64,000 nt of DNA, from NCBI GenBank assembly GCA_023423045.1, contig JAFAGA010000017.1, positions 1-64,000 of the forward strand. The letters run 5' to 3'. Of this stretch, positions 8,226 to 16,524 are shown in pieces (the stretch's first letter is position 1; every line of letters starts with the position of its first letter). The translations under genes were made by a program, and so were the position numbers. This DNA comes from Bacillota bacterium. GTDB taxonomy: Bacteria; Bacillota; Clostridia; Lachnospirales; Lachnospiraceae. The notes beneath the pieces were generated by a model. It ran no database searches. It saw only the letters and a program-made list of their open reading frames with translations, and was not told the DNA's origin.

Positions 8226-9152
8226 ATGGAAGCGAGAAAGCCTCTGTTAAAAGTAAATAATCTGAAGCAGCATTTCAGAATAAACCGTAAATTTACGGTA
8301 CGCGCCGTGGACGGCGTCACCTTTGAGATTTATCCGGGGGAGACTTATGGCCTGGTTGGAGAATCCGGCAGCGGAAAGTCCACCATCGGACGCTCTGTCA
8401 TCCGTTTGTACGAGCCTACGGCGGGAGATGTGGTCTTTAACGGCAAGAATATCTCCGGCAAGCTTTCCGCCAGGGATACGCAGCACCTGCGCACCAAGAT
8501 GCAGATGATTTTCCAGGATCCCATGGCATGCCTTAATCCCAGGAAGAAGGTAATGGACATTATTGCCCAGGGATTGGATATCCATCATCTGTACCGGAAC
8601 CAGGAGGAGCGCCGGGAGAAGGTATATCAGATTCTGGATATGGTGGGACTTGCAAGTGAGCATGCGGACCGTTACCCCCACCAGTTCTCCGGTGGACAGA
8701 GACAGCGCATCGGTATTGCCAGGGCGCTGATCATGAACCCGGATCTGATTATTGCCGATGAGGCAATCAGCGCTTTGGATGTATCCATCCAGGCGCAGGT
8801 GGTGAATCTGATGAAGGACATCCAGACCAAGACCAATACGGCCTATCTGTTCATTGCCCATGACTTATCCATGGTAAAGTATATCTCCGACCGGATCGGG
8901 GTACTTCATCTGGGGCATTTGGTGGAAACGGGAACCAAAGAGGAGATCTTTGACCATCCGATTCATCCTTATACCAAATCCCTGCTTTCAGCCATACCGC
9001 AGCCAAATCCCATTGCGGAAAAGAAGCGTGTTGCTATCAGCTACGATTATAAGAGCAGCGGAATCGATTATCATAAGGGAGAACAGCGGCATGTGGGCGG
9101 GCAGCATTATGTTCTGGCAACACCGGAAGAGCTTGCGGCCTGGACAACGTAG
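8226..9152 (+). CDS. oppF: Oligopeptide ABC transporter ATPase OppF
   Basis: The second ATPase of the importer, 308 residues. It has Walker A (GESGSGKSTI), IFQDPMACLNPRKKV, signature FSGGQRQRIGIARAL and Walker B LIIADEAISALD, followed by FIAHDLS. The Walker B segment has DEAIS instead of the more usual DEPVS, as often seen in OppF. The C-terminal part (HPYTKSLLSAIPQPNP) is the conserved peptide-ABC C-terminal region. The gene closes the operon, with only a 25-codon reading frame and a terminator after it. Confidence 0.92.
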   Translation: MEARKPLLKVNNLKQHFRINRKFTVRAVDGVTFEIYPGETYGLVGESGSGKSTIGRSVIRLYEPTAGDVVFNGKNISGKLSARDTQHLRTKMQMIFQDPMACLNPRKKVMDIIAQGLDIHHLYRNQEERREKVYQILDMVGLASEHADRYPHQFSGGQRQRIGIARALIMNPDLIIADEAISALDVSIQAQVVNLMKDIQTKTNTAYLFIAHDLSMVKYISDRIGVLHLGHLVETGTKEEIFDHPIHPYTKSLLSAIPQPNPIAEKKRVAISYDYKSSGIDYHKGEQRHVGGQHYVLATPEELAAWTT

Positions 9153-9168
9153 GAGAATATGTTACCCG

Positions 9169-9246
9169 ATGGCTTTAACGCAGCAAATGAACAGTGTCCG
9201 CAACCTGGCGGAAGAAATTAGTTTTGATGAATTGACCTACAGCTAA
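9169..9246 (+). CDS. Possible 25-codon peptide at the end of the opp operon
   Basis: An ATG at 9169 opens a 25-residue frame (starting MALTQQMNSVRNLAEEIS) that stops two bases before the operon terminator. AGGAG lies about 13 bases upstream, which is further than usual. The peptide is amphipathic and acidic at its end. It may be an untranslated tail; I recognise no family. Confidence 0.25.
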   Translation: MALTQQMNSVRNLAEEISFDELTYS

Positions 9247-9247
9247 C

Positions 9248-9290
9248 AAAGAGGCTGGACACCATTTGAGGGTGTTCAGCCTCTTTACTT
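9248..9290 (+). terminator. Terminator of the opp operon
   Basis: AAAGAGGCTG and ACACC pair with GGTGT and CAGCCTCTTT around a short loop, with one mismatch, followed by TTTACTT. It ends the oppABCDF transcript. Confidence 0.8.
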
Positions 9291-9404
9291 ACAGACAGCA
9301 TTACACTATGGATATCAAACAAATTAAACGGAAATAGAAAAAATTACAAACTAATGATATAATAAATGACAGTAGATAGGAATTTGAAAGGGAAAAACAA
9401 AACA

Positions 9405-9926
9405 ATGAAAGATTTGGAAAATATTTATTTTGAAACTCAAAACCTTTTGGTACGTCAATATACTATGTTCGATATAGACGGATTATACGAGATTATGTCA
9501 AATCCTCAAGTTCATCGATATACAAAAGACCAGAACCATCCTTGGGATAGACTTAGGACAGAACAATATATTCAATTCTTTATTGATAAAAATTTCGTTA
9601 CCCTGGATTGTTTTCATGGTGCTATAATTGAAAAAAAGAGTAATAAGATAGTCGGATTAACCGGGTTGAATCCATATAAGGAAAACGAACCTGAGATAGA
9701 ATGGAAACTCGGTGTTTCTTATTGGAATAAAGGATATGCAACTGAAGTTGGCAAAGAAATAATAAAAGAAGCCTTCAAGACAACAGACATCATTGGCATT
9801 TACGGAATGTCTGAACCGGAAAATTTAGCATCCAGAAGGGTACTTCAAAAAATAGGGATGAAATATATGGGGATAACTGAGTTTAGAGGCCAAGAAGATG
9901 CATTTTATTATGTTGGAAGATTTTAA
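9405..9926 (+). CDS. GNAT family N-acetyltransferase
   Basis: A RimJ/RimL-like acetyltransferase of 173 residues. It opens with the strand ETQNLLVRQYTMFDIDGLYEIM, and the acetyl-CoA loop is at WNKGYATEVGKEIIKEAF near residue 110. The SEPENLASRRVLQKIGM segment supplies the usual Asn-Ser/Arg contacts. I prefer ATG 9405 over 9366 because a GAAAGGGA site precedes it and the alignment with relatives begins there; TATAAT at 9358-9363 also covers the earlier ATG. Substrate unknown. The gene and the fragment after it are richer in A+T than the operons around them. Confidence 0.82.
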   Translation: MKDLENIYFETQNLLVRQYTMFDIDGLYEIMSNPQVHRYTKDQNHPWDRLRTEQYIQFFIDKNFVTLDCFHGAIIEKKSNKIVGLTGLNPYKENEPEIEWKLGVSYWNKGYATEVGKEIIKEAFKTTDIIGIYGMSEPENLASRRVLQKIGMKYMGITEFRGQEDAFYYVGRF

Positions 9927-9999
9927 AGCGTAATGAAGAAAATAAAGGGAAGCAGGAAGTAAAGATTATCATATTTGATGGGGGAATTTTGTTTATGGA

Positions 10000-10422
10000 G
10001 TGAAAAAGCTTCCTGGCAGCCTGCAAAAAAATTCTGTAATACCGACCAACCTTAGCAAAGTAGAGTTCATGAAAAACTACTATCTGCATTATAGATCATG
10101 GAAGGTAGTATACGATTACATACGTTCCGGCGACTGCGAAATCCCCAGGCATTTGTGCGAAATGCTTATCCACATTGATGAGAATGCAGAGGAAATATTC
10201 AACCGTATTGAAAGGCTTCCCGTAGTATTATGCCACAGAGATTTTTGGGTGACGAACATTTTCTATTCAGACAGTAAAATCATCCCTATCATGTTTGGGT
10301 ATCGGCTTATTGAGTGGTACCTATCCGCAGAGTCGCCCGACGAAAAAAAGCAGCATCTCCATACAATTCAAAAAATTTATGAAATAAGGAACAATAATGC
10401 AAACCATTGCCAGAGCCAATGA
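10000..10422 (+). pseudogene. Remnant of an APH-type phosphotransferase
   Basis: The frame encodes a fragment of the aminoglycoside phosphotransferase/choline kinase fold. The catalytic loop VLCHRDFWVTNIF keeps the HxDxxxxN residues, but the following strand, which should end in an IDWD/IDFE magnesium-binding motif, is missing: SDSKII runs straight into FGYRLIEWYLSAESP, which belongs near the C-terminus of such proteins. The whole N-terminal ATP-binding lobe is also absent; the only start is a GTG. I infer an N-terminal truncation plus an in-frame internal deletion. The product cannot be an active kinase as it stands. A+T-rich context suggests an acquired gene in decay. Confidence 0.7.
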
Positions 10423-10568
10423 TACAGAAGTGTCGTCTGAAAATATGATCCACTCTGCTGCGTTTTTCTCTTCGGCACAAGCCCATAGGCTCACCAAAGG
10501 GATGTGCCGCCGGATTTAGAAGGCTGCTTCGGGTGTAACAGGCAGAATAACAGGAGAGGTTTCTGCCG

Positions 10569-10597
10569 TTGATATATTTTTCCTGAGATGATATACT
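10569..10597 (+). promoter_or_regulatory. Promoter of the S66 peptidase / LtaS-like pair
   Basis: TTGATA, a 17-base spacer and TATACT lie 40 bases before the peptidase start. The stretch resembles the region after the glycosyltransferase at 2942-2970. Confidence 0.6.
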
Positions 10598-10636
10598 ATG
10601 GAATAGTATAAAAAGCAGGAATAAGGAGGTTGGGAT

Positions 10637-11665
10637 ATGATATATCCGAAGAACCTGAAACCGGGAGATAAGATTGGGGTGACGGCTCCTTCGTCCGGTT
10701 TTATCGAGGAACCGGACCGGACCAGGCTGGAGAACGGTATCCGTCATTTAAATAGGCTGGGATATCCGGTGATTGTGACGGAGAATGTAAGAAAATGCGA
10801 AAAAGGAAGAAGCGGGGATGGGCCATCCAGAGCCAAGGAATGCATGGAGTTATTTCTCGAACCTGAGGTGGGTGCGATTTTTGCTGCCAGCGGAGGGGAT
10901 TATTTGGTAGAAATGCTTCCCTATCTTGATTTTGAAGCCATAGGCCGGAATCCTAAATGGGTACAGGGCTTTTCCGATAACACAGGATTGGTATTTACCC
11001 TGACAACGAATCTCGATATGGCAACCACCTATGGATATAATTTCGGCACCTTCGGTATGGAGAAATGGCATTCCTCCCTGCAGGATAATATAAGCCTTCT
11101 GGAAGGCCGGGATATAATACAGCAGAGCTCACAATATCACCAAAACGGCTATTATCCGCGCGTCACCGGCCTGGAAGAGTTTGTTCTGACTCAGGAGACC
11201 CGGTGGGTGAATGCCTGGCCGAAGCACCGGTGGGACAGGGAAGAGTTGGTGATGAACGGGCGTGCCCTGGGAGGCTGTCTGGATGTCTGTCTTTGTCTGG
11301 CAGGCACCAGGTACGACAAGGTGCAGGAGTTTAGCCGCCGTTACCGGGAGGATAAAATATTATGGTTTCTGGAAAGCTATGACCTGAATACCGAGGCCCT
11401 GATACGCGGTCTTTGGCAGCTTCGGGAGGCCGGATGGTTTGAACACGGGGCCGGCTTTGTCTTTGGGCGCCCCTGCATGTACGAAACTCATACGGATACT
11501 TCCTACGAGGAGGCAGTGCTTTCTGTACTGGGGGAGCTGGATTTGCCCATCATATTAGATGCCGATATTGGACATAAGCCTCCGCAGTTTGCGATGATGA
11601 ACGGAGCAATCGCCTGCGTCAGAAGTCATGACGGAATGGGCAGCATCACATTTGAAAGAAGGTAA
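10637..11665 (+). CDS. S66 family LD-carboxypeptidase (LdcA/MccF-like)
   Basis: This 342-residue serine peptidase of family S66 opens with the typical LKPGDKIGVTAPSSGF. The nucleophile is in GFSDNT (Ser113) and the C-terminal GHKPPQFAMMNG (about residue 305) supplies the histidine of the Ser-Glu-His triad. LdcA members remove the terminal D-Ala from muropeptide tetrapeptides for wall recycling; MccF members cleave microcin C-type toxins. The sequence looks closer to the MccF-like branch common in Firmicutes, but I cannot decide. AAGGAGG precedes the ATG. It is nine bases from the LtaS-like gene, so a shared envelope role is plausible. Confidence 0.87.
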   Translation: MIYPKNLKPGDKIGVTAPSSGFIEEPDRTRLENGIRHLNRLGYPVIVTENVRKCEKGRSGDGPSRAKECMELFLEPEVGAIFAASGGDYLVEMLPYLDFEAIGRNPKWVQGFSDNTGLVFTLTTNLDMATTYGYNFGTFGMEKWHSSLQDNISLLEGRDIIQQSSQYHQNGYYPRVTGLEEFVLTQETRWVNAWPKHRWDREELVMNGRALGGCLDVCLCLAGTRYDKVQEFSRRYREDKILWFLESYDLNTEALIRGLWQLREAGWFEHGAGFVFGRPCMYETHTDTSYEEAVLSVLGELDLPIILDADIGHKPPQFAMMNGAIACVRSHDGMGSITFERR

Positions 11666-11673
11666 ATTGTTGG

Positions 11674-14166
11674 ATGGAAAGGGAACAGCAGAGCAATCAA
11701 AGCGAGCAAGACAGTATCCCTGAGAGAGAAGAAGCGGATACCAAAGAGAAAGTAAACAAAGAGAAGGAACCCGAGGAGTCAGATATATCGAAGCCGCCGA
11801 AGGAATCGGATGAAACAGATATATCAAAGCCGCCGGAGCCGCCGAATTTAACCGGCCAGTCAGAGGTATCGGGCCGGGAAGAACGGCTGGGTCAGAGTGA
11901 TGTACTGGTGCAGGAGGAAAGAAAGCTACCAGACGGGGATAAGCCGGATGCAGATCAAATGGTGACTCCAAAGAAGGCAGAAGCTCCGGGAGACCGGATA
12001 TCCAAAATCCGTCAAAACATCCTGGAAGGATTTCAGAGAATCAACAAAAAATTTATTAATAGGAGAACTGCGGACCCTGAGAAGCAAAAAGAGGAAGGGC
12101 AGAAGGTACAGTCGGAGGGAATATGGTATCCGGTGCCGTATTTTATCGGTCTGATCGTATACCTGGAAGTGGTCCTCCATTTCTTGATATTTCACAGCAT
12201 TGATATCAAAATCATATATCCGGTGCTTTTTGCGGTGCCATTTGGGATTATTCTTGCATTGATTACCGGGTTTTTCTCCGGCGGTCCGGGGAAAATAGCG
12301 ATGTGGCTGAGCACGGTGCTGGTATGCGTCGTATTCCAGGTGCAGCTGGTTTATTATTATGTCTTCAAAGTATTCTTCTCCTTTCAGATACTTGGAATGG
12401 CAAGCGATGCGGTATCGGAATTCTCATCGGATATTCTTACGGCAATTAAGGAGAATACCGGAGGGATACTTCTGCTTCTTCTGCCTCTGGTTCTGCTTGG
12501 ATTTCTTATGAAAAGCCGGGGAAAATACAGGAGGAGAGGGCTGAGAGCGCAGGGGATGCTGCTGGGAGGAGGGGTTTTGTTTCATATTCTGGCTGTGCTG
12601 GTTTTGCTCTACTTTGGCAGGTCGGATTACTCTCCCTATGATTTGTATTTCAAATCCCATATTCCCGATTTATGCGGAGAACAGCTGGGAATTACAACCA
12701 TGACAAGACTTGATATCTCCAATCTTCTCTTTGAACAGAAGGAGGAGCTGACGCTGGTGCAGACCATGAATATGATGAAAAATGCGGCAGAGCCGGAGCC
12801 TGTTCCCAGCACGCCGGCAGCCCCGACTGCCGGACCGGCGGATCCGGAGGCGACACTGCCGGTGAAGCCGGATGCCACACCGACGCCGACTCCGTTGCCG
12901 ACCCCAATTCCGATTGATACCTCTCCCAATGTGATGGAGATAGATTTTCAGGCATTGGCAGAGAAGGAGAAGAATAAAACCATCAAAACCCTACATAACT
13001 ATTTTGCCTCGGCTGTGCCCACCAATAAGAATGAATATACGGGCCGGTTCAAGGGCTATAACCTGATTATGATTACCGCAGAGGGTTTCTCGCCTTATGC
13101 GGTTCATGAGGAAGCAACTCCGACTCTGTACCGGCTGGTTCGGGAAGGTTTTGTCTTTAATAATTTTTACACCGCGCTGTGGCAGACCAGCACCAGCGAC
13201 GGAGAATATGTCGCCATGACGGGCTTGATCCCTCAGGGAACCAGGAGCATGTACCGGGGAAGAAAGAATCTATGGCCTTTTTCCCTGGGCCATCAGTTTA
13301 ATCTGCTTGGAGTAGAGAGTAAGGCTTATCATAATCACACCTACACCTATTACCAGAGAAATGAAACCCATCCGAATATGGGGTATCTCTGGAAGGCGGT
13401 AGGAAACGGACTGAAGCTTCCCAGCAACGGCTGGCCGCGTTCCGACCTGGAAATGATGGAGGCCACGGTGGAGGAATACGTAGGGGAGGAGCAGTTTCAT
13501 GTCTATTATCTTACGGTCAGCGGGCATATGAATTACACCTTTGCCGGGAACAGCATGTCTGCCAGGAATCGGGATCTGGTCAGAGAGCTGCCTTATTCTG
13601 AAGATGCCAAGGCTTATCTGGCCTGCCAGCTGGAGCTGGACCGGGCCCTTGAGCTGCTGATTGCGAAGCTTGAGGAAGCCGGAGTGGCAGAAAAAACCTT
13701 GATTGCGCTCAGCGCGGATCACTATCCCTATGGTTGGGAGAAGGAAAAGCTGGATGAGCTGGCAGGGCGTGAACTGGATCCGGATTTTGAGATCTATCGA
13801 AATCATTTTATTCTATGGTCGGAGGGAATGGAGGAAAAGGTTGAGATTGATGAGCCTTGCTCCAGCCTGGATATTTTGCCTACGCTGTCTAACCTGTTTG
13901 GATTGGAGTATGATTCAAGGCTTCTTATGGGCCGGGATATTTTCTCCGATGCCGAGCCGCTGGTGATGCTGTCCAACCGGAGTTTTATTACAGATAAGGC
14001 GATGTACAATTCTTCGTCGGGCGAAGTGACCTTGCTTACGGAGGAGCCCTTACCGGAGGATTATATCAGCAATCTGAACAAGGTCGTTAAGAATAAGTTC
14101 TCCGTATCCAAGAGCATTTTGGAAGAGGATTATTACCGCTGTCTGTTCCCGAAAAATAAAAATTGA
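11674..14166 (+). CDS. LtaS-like membrane sulfatase-fold phosphoglycerol transferase
   Basis: This 830-residue protein has a charged, Pro/Glu/Lys-rich cytoplasmic N-terminus (about residues 1-150), five predicted membrane helices (about 155-315), a Pro/Thr/Ala-rich linker (about 370-415) and an extracellular sulfatase-fold domain. The domain opens with NLIMITAEGFSPY, and the likely nucleophile is Thr507 in TSTSDGEY, matching the Thr of LtaS. Later metal ligands lie in LSADHYPYGW and near GHMNYTF. LtaS enzymes polymerise glycerol-phosphate from phosphatidylglycerol into lipoteichoic acid. The acidic N-terminal extension is much longer than in LtaS of Staphylococcus. It follows the S66 peptidase closely and a hairpin/T-run lies 120 bases after it. 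Confidence 0.85.
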   Translation: MEREQQSNQSEQDSIPEREEADTKEKVNKEKEPEESDISKPPKESDETDISKPPEPPNLTGQSEVSGREERLGQSDVLVQEERKLPDGDKPDADQMVTPKKAEAPGDRISKIRQNILEGFQRINKKFINRRTADPEKQKEEGQKVQSEGIWYPVPYFIGLIVYLEVVLHFLIFHSIDIKIIYPVLFAVPFGIILALITGFFSGGPGKIAMWLSTVLVCVVFQVQLVYYYVFKVFFSFQILGMASDAVSEFSSDILTAIKENTGGILLLLLPLVLLGFLMKSRGKYRRRGLRAQGMLLGGGVLFHILAVLVLLYFGRSDYSPYDLYFKSHIPDLCGEQLGITTMTRLDISNLLFEQKEELTLVQTMNMMKNAAEPEPVPSTPAAPTAGPADPEATLPVKPDATPTPTPLPTPIPIDTSPNVMEIDFQALAEKEKNKTIKTLHNYFASAVPTNKNEYTGRFKGYNLIMITAEGFSPYAVHEEATPTLYRLVREGFVFNNFYTALWQTSTSDGEYVAMTGLIPQGTRSMYRGRKNLWPFSLGHQFNLLGVESKAYHNHTYTYYQRNETHPNMGYLWKAVGNGLKLPSNGWPRSDLEMMEATVEEYVGEEQFHVYYLTVSGHMNYTFAGNSMSARNRDLVRELPYSEDAKAYLACQLELDRALELLIAKLEEAGVAEKTLIALSADHYPYGWEKEKLDELAGRELDPDFEIYRNHFILWSEGMEEKVEIDEPCSSLDILPTLSNLFGLEYDSRLLMGRDIFSDAEPLVMLSNRSFITDKAMYNSSSGEVTLLTEEPLPEDYISNLNKVVKNKFSVSKSILEEDYYRCLFPKNKN

Positions 14167-14247
14167 GCAATCCGGGGAGAAAAGTAAGAAATAACAGTAA
14201 ACTTAAGAGTTGAAAATTAAAATTTAAAAAATTCAAGTATTTAACTC

Positions 14248-14276
14248 TTGATTTTATAAATACAATATGCTAATAT
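14248..14276 (+). promoter_or_regulatory. Promoter of the T-box/aspS-gatCAB operon
   Basis: TTGATT, a 17-base spacer and TAATAT are the best hexamers upstream of the T-box. The predicted start near 14283 falls just before the hairpin at 14287-14316, so the upstream hairpin might either end the LtaS transcript or open this leader. Confidence 0.45.
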
Positions 14277-14286
14277 AAGTCAACAG

Positions 14287-14323
14287 CAAAGGTGTTGTTT
14301 CATAACAATACCTTTGTATTTTT
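14287..14323 (+). terminator. Hairpin with T-run after the LtaS-like gene
   Basis: CAAAGGTGTTGT pairs with ACAATACCTTTG around a six-base loop (one G-U), followed by TATTTTTA. It most simply terminates the upstream transcript. Confidence 0.6.
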
Positions 14324-14350
14324 ATAACCAAACCATATGTAATCGGCTAA

Positions 14351-14618
14351 GAAGGAGACTTTATTCTACCGAATAATCGAAGGACAGGAATGGTGAGCCA
14401 CCGACTGAGAGCACACCTGTGATGATAAGTAGGATACGGAACACTCCGGAGCTCGCGGATTGAACAATCAGTAGGTTCGCGCGTGACACGCGTTAAGTGA
14501 GACAGAACACAGTTCTGTGGAAAGCGGAGAGCGATAGATGCTCTCAATGCGGGTGGTACCGCGGGAAATTCGACTTCTCGTCCCGAAGAATGCAAAAAAG
14601 CATTCTTCGGGACTTTTT
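14351..14618 (+). promoter_or_regulatory. T-box riboswitch (Asn/Glu-type specifier) with terminator
   Basis: The T-box core GGGTGGTACCGCGG is at 14551-14564. The terminator is GTCCCGAAGAATGC / GCATTCTTCGGGAC (14580-14613) followed by five T. Stem I closes with GGAG (14354-14357) pairing to CTCC (14444-14447), and the 3' side of the internal loop above it reads GGAACA. This holds AAC (Asn, 14440-14442) overlapping GAA (Glu, 14439-14441). A two-codon specifier of this kind was described experimentally for the aspS/gatCAB T-box of Clostridium acetobutylicum. Low charging of the tRNA should let the antiterminator form and switch on the downstream amidation operon. The stem I fold was drawn by eye. 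Confidence 0.92.
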
Positions 14619-14759
14619 ATATGCATTTTTATAGATATGCAGAACTATTTCAAGCCCAAAAGAATGCAATACAGATAATCAGAGCGGTTCCCCGGCAGTC
14701 GAAGCCGGTGGAACGAAATCTATGGCAGGAAGAGCCGGCTGGGAATAGGAGGAACAGGA

Positions 14760-16169
14760 ATGGAATTTATTACAGGCATACGCCCGAAGGAAACAAAGGA
14801 AATCAGTGACATAATTGCACAAATTGGCAGCGATGTGCATTTGCAAGGAGATCAAGGCGAGAATTTATCAAGCAGCGGTAACGAGAAGCAGCGCCCAGGG
14901 ATTGCAGAAACGGTAAAAATAAACGGTTATATTCATGCAATCCGGCATATGGGCGAGGTAGCCTTTGTGGTCCTTCGTAAAAGGGAAGGTCTGGTACAAT
15001 GTGTCTATGAGGACGGTGTGACACAGTGCAACCTGAAGGAGCTGAAAGAGGGAATGACCGCTGAGGCAGAAGGCTGTCTTCATGAAGAAAAACGGGCACC
15101 CCAGGGCTTTGAGATAAGACTTACAAGGATTACAATCTTAACAGCACCGAAGGAGGGCTCCATGCTTCCTCTTCCGATTTCAAAATGGAAGATGAAAACC
15201 TCTCTTGAGACGAAGTTAAATTATCGCCCCATCTCCCTGCGCAATATCAGAGAGCGGGCAATTTTCAAGCTTCAGGAAGGAATTGTCCGGGGCTATCGTG
15301 ATTTCCTGTTCTCCCAGGGCTTTACGGAGATCCGTACACCAAAGATTGTTGCAGGCAATGCGGAGGGCGGAGCCAATGTGTTCAAACTGGAGTATTTCGG
15401 AAGCAAGGCCTTTCTTGCCCAAAGTCCCCAGTTTTATAAACAGACTATGGTTGGGGTCTATGACCGGGTGTTCGAAGCGGCACCGGTGTTCCGTGCGGAG
15501 AAGCATAATACGGCAAGGCATTTGAACGAATATACCAGCCTGGATTTTGAGATGGGATATATTGACGGCTTTGAGGATATCATGGCTATGGAGGCGGAGA
15601 TGCTTCAGTATGTGTTTGCCTTTCTTCAGGAGAAATATGGGAAGGAGCTGGCATTGCTGGAAGTAACCCTGCCGGATGCGGCAAAAATTCCTTCCGTGCG
15701 TTTTGATGAAGCGAAAGTCCTGGTTTCCGAAAAATACAACCGTAAGATCAAAAACCCGTATGATCTGGAGCCTGAGGAGGAAGTGCTGATTGGCCGGTAT
15801 TTTAAAGAGGAGTACGGCAGCGATTTTGTATTTGTTACCCACTATCCGTCCAAAAAGCGGCCTTTTTATGCAATGGACGATCCATCGGATCCGAAATTTA
15901 CATTAAGCTTTGATCTCCTCTTTAAGGGGATGGAAATCACCACAGGCGGACAGAGAATTCATGATTATGAGGCACAGGCGGCAAAGATGGTGGCGAGAGG
16001 AATGAACCCGGAGGAGTTTTCCAACTTTCTTATGATCCATAAGCATGGTATGCCGCCCCACGGAGGTCTTGGAATTGGTCTGGAACGGCTCACCATGAAG
16101 CTTCTGGACGAACAGAATGTGAGGGAGACTGCCCTGTTTCCCAGAGATGTGTCCCGGCTGGAGCCATAG
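14760..16169 (+). CDS. aspS: Archaeal-type, probably non-discriminating aspartyl-tRNA synthetase
   Basis: This 469-residue class II synthetase has an N-terminal OB fold (about residues 55-140, GYIHAIRHMGEVAFVVLRKR). Catalytic motif 1 is near TEIRTPKIV, motif 2 is APVFRAEKHNTARHLNEYTS and motif 3 is GGLGIGLERLTMKLL. It belongs to the short archaeal-type AspRS group, without the bacterial GAD insertion. The histidine in GYIHAIRHMG fits the non-discriminating form, which charges both tRNA-Asp and tRNA-Asn with Asp; the Asn charge is then made by GatCAB. The T-box with Asn codon and the gatCAB genes directly downstream support this. AGGAGG precedes ATG 14760. Confidence 0.9.
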   Translation: MEFITGIRPKETKEISDIIAQIGSDVHLQGDQGENLSSSGNEKQRPGIAETVKINGYIHAIRHMGEVAFVVLRKREGLVQCVYEDGVTQCNLKELKEGMTAEAEGCLHEEKRAPQGFEIRLTRITILTAPKEGSMLPLPISKWKMKTSLETKLNYRPISLRNIRERAIFKLQEGIVRGYRDFLFSQGFTEIRTPKIVAGNAEGGANVFKLEYFGSKAFLAQSPQFYKQTMVGVYDRVFEAAPVFRAEKHNTARHLNEYTSLDFEMGYIDGFEDIMAMEAEMLQYVFAFLQEKYGKELALLEVTLPDAAKIPSVRFDEAKVLVSEKYNRKIKNPYDLEPEEEVLIGRYFKEEYGSDFVFVTHYPSKKRPFYAMDDPSDPKFTLSFDLLFKGMEITTGGQRIHDYEAQAAKMVARGMNPEEFSNFLMIHKHGMPPHGGLGIGLERLTMKLLDEQNVRETALFPRDVSRLEP

Positions 16170-16200
16170 AAATGACGAAGAATAGAAAGGGGAATGATCC

Positions 16201-16488
16201 ATGAGAATAAAAGAGGAAACGGTTGAGTATGTTGCAGCGCTTGCCAAACTCAAGGTCACAGAAAAAGAGAAGGAAAAGATTGCGCTGGATCTGGAGCGCA
16301 TCCTGGAGTATATAGAAACCATGAACGGGCTGGATACGGAGGGAGTGGAACCCATGTCCCATGTTCTTCCCATGAAGAATGTATTCCGTGAGGACGAGGT
16401 GGTAAACCAGGATAACCGGGATGAGCTGCTGAAGAATGCCCCGCGGCGAATTTCAGACAGTTTTGCCGTACCTAAGACAGTGGAATAA
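16201..16488 (+). CDS. gatC: Asp/Glu-tRNA amidotransferase subunit GatC
   Basis: This 95-residue GatC is the small subunit that wraps around and joins GatA to GatB. The typical pattern is visible: EETVEYVAALAKLKVTEKEKEKIA in the N-terminal helices and the middle segment GVEPMSHVLPMKNVFREDE, followed by RISDSFAVPKTVE at the end. Length is normal for the family. It lies 31 bases after aspS and 36 before gatA, in the usual clostridial order aspS-gatC-gatA-gatB. Confidence 0.93.
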   Translation: MRIKEETVEYVAALAKLKVTEKEKEKIALDLERILEYIETMNGLDTEGVEPMSHVLPMKNVFREDEVVNQDNRDELLKNAPRRISDSFAVPKTVE

Positions 16489-16524
16489 TATAAGTCTGCC
16501 CCGTGGCAGCATGGAGGTTGGAAT

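Noticed and set aside
14621..14809. Small frame between the T-box terminator and aspS
   Set aside because: No ribosome site and it overlaps the well-supported aspS start; composition looks random.
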